Source: JAQGMO01 sp050954505 (GTDB taxonomy: Bacteria > Pseudomonadota > Gammaproteobacteria > Burkholderiales > Burkholderiaceae_D). Taken from it: a stretch of DNA of 18,410 nt. How positions within the stretch are numbered: the first letter of the stretch is position 1; every line of letters begins with the position of its first letter. The stretch covers positions 1 to 18,410 of the forward strand of contig JBPBPY010000224.1 of the NCBI GenBank assembly GCA_050954505.1. The letters are read 5' to 3'. The translations under genes were made by a program, and so were the position numbers. The notes below the pieces were generated by a model that did not search any database, had not been told where the DNA came from, and saw only the letters and a program-made list of their open reading frames with translations. This document shows positions 15,428-18,410 of this stretch, in pieces.

Positions 15428-15641
15428 GGTTGGCTCTTTGAACAGGGGGGATGGTATGCGAATATTGGCTTTTGGTAATGCGCTCGGCAACAGCATTCTG
15501 CTGGGTGCGCTATAACCGCAGTATTGTCAATTGTTTTGTGGCTTCTACGATACTGATCTTGCTTCCGACATCAACTCGGCAGGCATGTCACAGAAGTGGA
15601 TCTCTTAACCCGGATGCGGACGACCAAGGGCGATGCCTGCT
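15428..15641. other. Intergenic region upstream of the GFA gene, no toxin gene found
   Basis: These 214 bp sit between the GFA start and the 3' end of the degraded antitoxin gene, where a RelE/YoeB toxin would normally lie on the minus strand. All three minus-strand frames are interrupted and none shows toxin-like sequence. A minus-strand stretch (about 15598-15542) translates as EIHFCDMPAEL followed shortly by a stop. It has the look of a conserved short element or mobile-element remnant, but I cannot identify it. Confidence 0.35.
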
Positions 15642-15918
15642 TTACATCACCTCATTCTTGGGGGGATTACCGTCCATTAACTTCCGCGGTTGTGCTTTTC
15701 CCGCACGCAGTTGTTCAATCGATTGGCCAAGGTGTACAGCATTGGCTGGTGAACCAAGCAGGTAGGCAGTTTCCATCAGACTGCTGTACCGGTCGAAAGA
15801 CATTACCACTGCATCCGGTGCGTCGCGTCTTTAAATCATGATGACGTCAGCATCATTTTCAATCTGATCGAGGACGTCTTGCAGACTGCTGAAGGCTTCG
15901 AAACAGTTAAGGATGCAT
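15642..15918 (-). pseudogene. Degraded Phd/YefM-type antitoxin gene (frameshift and internal stop)
   Basis: Read on the minus strand, the frame ILNCFEAFSSLQDVLDQIE, then NDADVIMI, a TAA stop (15833-15831), RRDAPDAVVMSFDRY, SSLMETAYLLGSPANA and SIEQLRAGKAQ matches YefM/Phd-type antitoxins from end to end. It includes the hallmark YxSLxETxYLLxSPANA and LRAGKA blocks. The gene carries two lesions. ATG 15918, with GGAG 5 bp upstream, is in a different frame from the conserved sequence, as if 2 bp were lost or 1 bp gained after the start. The TAA also interrupts the middle of the DNA-binding domain. Intact relatives of about 85-92 residues act as a DNA-binding repressor and toxin neutraliser. No RelE/YoeB toxin is found on either side. 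Local composition is AT-rich (15901-15960 has 21 G/C in 60), which suggests transfer. Sequencing error is possible but would need two independent errors. Confidence 0.82.
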
Positions 15919-16032
15919 GAATGCTCCAGTAGTACGCCAAAAGTTTTTTGTCTTTCAACTTGATAAACAATATCCAGTCGAGGGAAGAGGTTCTTTCATA
16001 GCATAGCCCGAAACACTGCTTTTCCACCACCC
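15919..16032. other. Gap between the efflux gene and the degraded antitoxin gene
   Basis: This 114 bp AT-rich gap is too short for a toxin gene. On the minus strand TTGAAA (about 15957-15952) and TACTAC (about 15933-15928) could be a weak promoter for the antitoxin, at 18 bp spacing. No terminator for the efflux gene was recognised. Confidence 0.25.
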
Positions 16033-18410
16033 TCAAACACTTTTTCCTGCACCTCGACCAAACCCGGTCAACCCCCGCACCACCACAAAAAACACCGGCA
16101 CAAACACCACCGCCAACACCGTCGCCGTGATCATTCCCCCCATCACGCCGGTGCCAATGGCGCGCTGGCTGGCCGACCCTGCGCCCGTGGCCAGCACCAA
16201 TGGCAGCACGCCCAGGATGAATGCCAGCGACGTCATCAGGATGGGGCGCAAGCGCATGGTTGCGGCTTCCAGTGTCGCTTCGACCAAGCCGGTGCCGCGC
16301 GCCTGGGCATCCTTGGCAAACTCGATGATCAGGATGGCGTTCTTGGCCGACAGGCCGATGATGGTGATCAGTCCGACCTTGAAGTACACATCGTTGGGCA
16401 GTTCACGCACAAGTGCGCCCAGCAAGGCGCCGATGATTCCCAGCGGTACCACCAGCAGCACGGCAACAGGAATCGACGCGCTTTCATACAGCGCCGCCAG
16501 CACCAGGAACACGGCCAGTATCGACAGGGCGAACATGGCCGGCGCTTGAGAACCCGACTGTTTTTCTTCCAGCGACTGGCCGGTCCATTCATACCCAAAA
16601 CCTGCCGGCAATTGCCGCACCAGGTTTTCCATCTCGGCCAGCGCATCGCCAGTGCTGTAGCCTGGCGCCGCCTCGCCGGACATTCGCACGGCAGGGAAAC
16701 CGTTGTAGCGCACACGCTGCACCGGGCCGCTGCTCCAGCTGGCGCTGGAAAACACATCGAGCGGCACCATCACGCCACTGGCGTTGCGTGCCTGCAGCCG
16801 GCCGATGTCCCCGGGTGTGAGCCGAAAACCTGCATCGGCCTGCAGGATCACGCGTTCCTGGCGGCCGCGGCTGGGGAAATCGCCAAGGTATGTCGATCCC
16901 ATCAAACTGGAGACGGTGAGATTGAATTCTTCAAAGCTCACGCCGAGGGCATTGGCCTTGTCGCGATCGATTTCCAGGTTCAGTTGTGGCGTGTCCTCCA
17001 GGTCTTCCGGCCGTACGCCTGCCAGTACCGGACTGTTCGCCGCCAGCGCAACGAGCTGGTCGCGCGCGGCGATCATGGCGTTCTGGCCCCGGCCGGCGCG
17101 GTCCTGCAAGCGAAAGGAAAAGCCGCTGGTTGAACCCAGTCCTGGCAGGGGAGGCGGATTGACGGCGAAGACCTGGGCGTCCCGAAGAAGGGAAAAATGT
17201 TCGGTGGCGCGGCTGGCGATGGCATTGGCGCTGTCACCGCTGCCACGCACGCTCCAGTCCTTGAGCGGCAGGAATATCATGCCGGCATTGAGGCCGTTGC
17301 CGGAAAAGCTGTAACCGGCAATCGACACCGTGCGCGCCACCGCAGCTTCGCTTCGGTAATGCTGCTCGATTTCCTCGATGACGTCGAGCGTGCGATGCAT
17401 GCTTGCCGCCGGCGGCAATTCGATATTGGTGAGAATGAAGCCCTTGTCTTCGGACGGCAGGAAGGCCACCGGCAAGCGCGCATACATCAAAGCCGCTGCC
17501 AGCACGATCAAGCCATAGGCCACCATGCTGCGGCCGCGCCGGCCAAGCATGCGGCCCACCACGCCGCGATAACGCAGCGTCATGCGGTCCATGCCGCGGT
17601 TGAACAATGCAAACGGGCTGCGTCCTTCATGCGAGTGCTGGATTTGCGGCGTGGCCTTGAGCAGCGTGGCGCACAATGCCGGCGTCAAGGTCAGCGCCAG
17701 CACGGCGGAAAACACCATCATCGCTGCCATGGTGACGGAAAACTGCCGGTAGATGGCGCCGACCGCGCCGGCAAAAAATGCCATGGGAATGAATACCGCC
17801 ACCAGCACCAGCGTGATGCCGATGACCGCGCCAGTGATCTGCTCCATGGCCTTGCGGGTGGCTTCGCGCGGCCCCAGGCCTTCCTCGCGCATGATGCGTT
17901 CGACATTCTCGACCACCACGATCGCATCGTCGACCAGCATGCCGATGGCCAGCACCATGCCGAACAGGGTCAGCACATTGATCGAATAACCGAACAGGAA
18001 CAGCACCAGGAAGCCGCCCATGAGCGCAATCGGCACCACAATGGTGGGAATGATGGTGTAGCGCAGGTTCTGCAGGAACACATACATCACCACGAAGACC
18101 AGCACAGCGGCTTCAAGCAGCGTCTTGACGACCTCATTGATGGAGATCTGCACGAACTGCGAGGTGTCATAGGGGATGTCGTGCACCACGCCGGGCGGGA
18201 AAAAGGTCGACAGTTCATTCATCCGTTCGCGCACCGCACGCGCGACTTGCAGCGCATTGGCCGACGGCGCCAGCTGGATGCCGACCATGGCATTGAACTT
18301 GCCGTCGAGCCGGGTGCGAAAGTCGTAGGTTTGGGCGCCGACTTCGACGCGCGCCACATCGCGCAGGCGCACCGATGAGCCATCGGCATTCGCCCGCAAT
18401 ATGATGTTGC
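16033..18410 (-). CDS. RND efflux permease, AcrB/MexB (HAE1) type, 5' truncated by window edge
   Basis: The frame is open to the right edge, so the N-terminus lies outside. The visible ~792 residues align by eye with E. coli AcrB from about residue 247 onward and lack only the first membrane helix and part of the porter domain. Present are FVQISINEVVKTLLEA (start of TM2), IPTIVVPIALMG, the proton-relay Asp pair in GMLVDDAIVVVENVER, IPMAFFAGAVGAIYRQF, the second porter half, and SAKNAILIIEFAKDA with the conserved Lys. The protein is an inner-membrane drug/proton antiporter that works as a trimer with a periplasmic adaptor and an outer-membrane channel. The adaptor gene is expected upstream, beyond the right edge. 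Substrates cannot be told from sequence. The C-terminus GRGAGKSV is intact. It is unrelated to the polysaccharide genes. Confidence 0.95.
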   Translation of the reverse strand, partial: NIILRANADGSSVRLRDVARVEVGAQTYDFRTRLDGKFNAMVGIQLAPSANALQVARAVRERMNELSTFFPPGVVHDIPYDTSQFVQISINEVVKTLLEAAVLVFVVMYVFLQNLRYTIIPTIVVPIALMGGFLVLFLFGYSINVLTLFGMVLAIGMLVDDAIVVVENVERIMREEGLGPREATRKAMEQITGAVIGITLVLVAVFIPMAFFAGAVGAIYRQFSVTMAAMMVFSAVLALTLTPALCATLLKATPQIQHSHEGRSPFALFNRGMDRMTLRYRGVVGRMLGRRGRSMVAYGLIVLAAALMYARLPVAFLPSEDKGFILTNIELPPAASMHRTLDVIEEIEQHYRSEAAVARTVSIAGYSFSGNGLNAGMIFLPLKDWSVRGSGDSANAIASRATEHFSLLRDAQVFAVNPPPLPGLGSTSGFSFRLQDRAGRGQNAMIAARDQLVALAANSPVLAGVRPEDLEDTPQLNLEIDRDKANALGVSFEEFNLTVSSLMGSTYLGDFPSRGRQERVILQADAGFRLTPGDIGRLQARNASGVMVPLDVFSSASWSSGPVQRVRYNGFPAVRMSGEAAPGYSTGDALAEMENLVRQLPAGFGYEWTGQSLEEKQSGSQAPAMFALSILAVFLVLAALYESASIPVAVLLVVPLGIIGALLGALVRELPNDVYFKVGLITIIGLSAKNAILIIEFAKDAQARGTGLVEATLEAATMRLRPILMTSLAFILGVLPLVLATGAGSASQRAIGTGVMGGMITATVLAVVFVPVFFVVVRGLTGFGRGAGKSV

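Noticed and set aside
15579..15640. 8 bp inverted repeat GCAGGCAT/ATGCCTGC flanking 46 bp, as possible ends of a mini-element
   Set aside because: Repeats of this size and spacing are expected about ten or more times by chance in 18 kb, and no target duplication is seen.
15836..16036. 66-codon minus-strand frame overlapping the degraded antitoxin region
   Set aside because: It is in a different frame from the recognisable antitoxin sequence and has no family features.
17197..18378. 393-codon plus-strand frame, very His/Asp/Arg-rich, opposite the RND permease
   Set aside because: His-rich antisense product is the usual shadow of a hydrophobic permease; no start signal or domain.
1..18410. 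CRISPR arrays, tRNA or rRNA genes, complete insertion sequences, riboswitches
   Set aside because: No regularly spaced repeats, no cloverleaf-like or rRNA sequence, no transposase gene and no known riboswitch motif was seen when reading both strands by eye.

Overview
The window looks like part of the chromosome of a betaproteobacterium, probably of the Oxalobacteraceae/Burkholderiales kind. This is inferred from the GC-rich coding style, the waaC-waaA pair placed directly after a WbpM-type dehydratase and a phosphomannomutase, and the general look of the proteins. No rRNA or tRNA is present to confirm it. About 14 kb encodes lipopolysaccharide (O-antigen and inner core) synthesis. The right-hand 4 kb holds unrelated accessory and efflux genes.

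Layout. (1) 3-1238 (+): the C-terminal part of a multi-spanning membrane protein of unknown function, cut by the left edge and visibly AT-richer than the rest. (2) 4437-1324 (-): a tight three-gene operon, gmd-rmd-GT4, with a 1 bp gap and then a 4 bp ATGA overlap. It predicts GDP-D-rhamnose synthesis plus a transferase likely to use it. (3) 4438-4846: a divergent intergenic region with two adjacent palindromes. (4) 4847-9720 (+): a second GT4 transferase, a WbpV/WbpK-like 4-keto-6-deoxy-HexNAc reductase, a PglC-type phosphoglycosyl transferase, a possible 51-codon ORF and a large WbpM/FlaA1-type UDP-GlcNAc 4,6-dehydratase. (5) 9796-13583 (+): phosphomannomutase/phosphoglucomutase, heptosyltransferase I (waaC) and Kdo transferase (waaA). 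(6) 13740-14801 (+): a DUF72/YecE protein with an unusual basic and Ala/Pro/Thr-rich N-terminal extension. (7) 15427-15023 (-): a small GFA-type zinc protein. (8) 15918-15642 (-): a broken Phd/YefM-type antitoxin gene with no toxin beside it. (9) 18410-16033 (-): most of an AcrB-type RND efflux permease, cut by the right edge.

How the genes fit together. The phosphomannomutase can supply mannose-1-phosphate for GDP-mannose; a GDP-mannose pyrophosphorylase is not in the window. Gmd then makes the 4-keto-6-deoxy intermediate and Rmd reduces it to GDP-D-rhamnose, the donor of the Pseudomonas A-band type of polymer. Separately, the WbpM-like enzyme, the WbpV/K-like reductase and the PglC-like transferase form a standard set for making UDP-D-QuiNAc or UDP-D-FucNAc and loading that sugar on undecaprenyl phosphate to start the O unit. 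WaaA and WaaC build the Kdo-heptose inner core. No flippase, polymerase, ABC exporter or ligase is visible; these may lie to the left.

I found no clearly new biological system. The points most worth a second look are the twice-broken orphan antitoxin, the odd N-terminal extension of the DUF72 protein, and the small ORF fitted exactly between the initiating transferase and the dehydratase.
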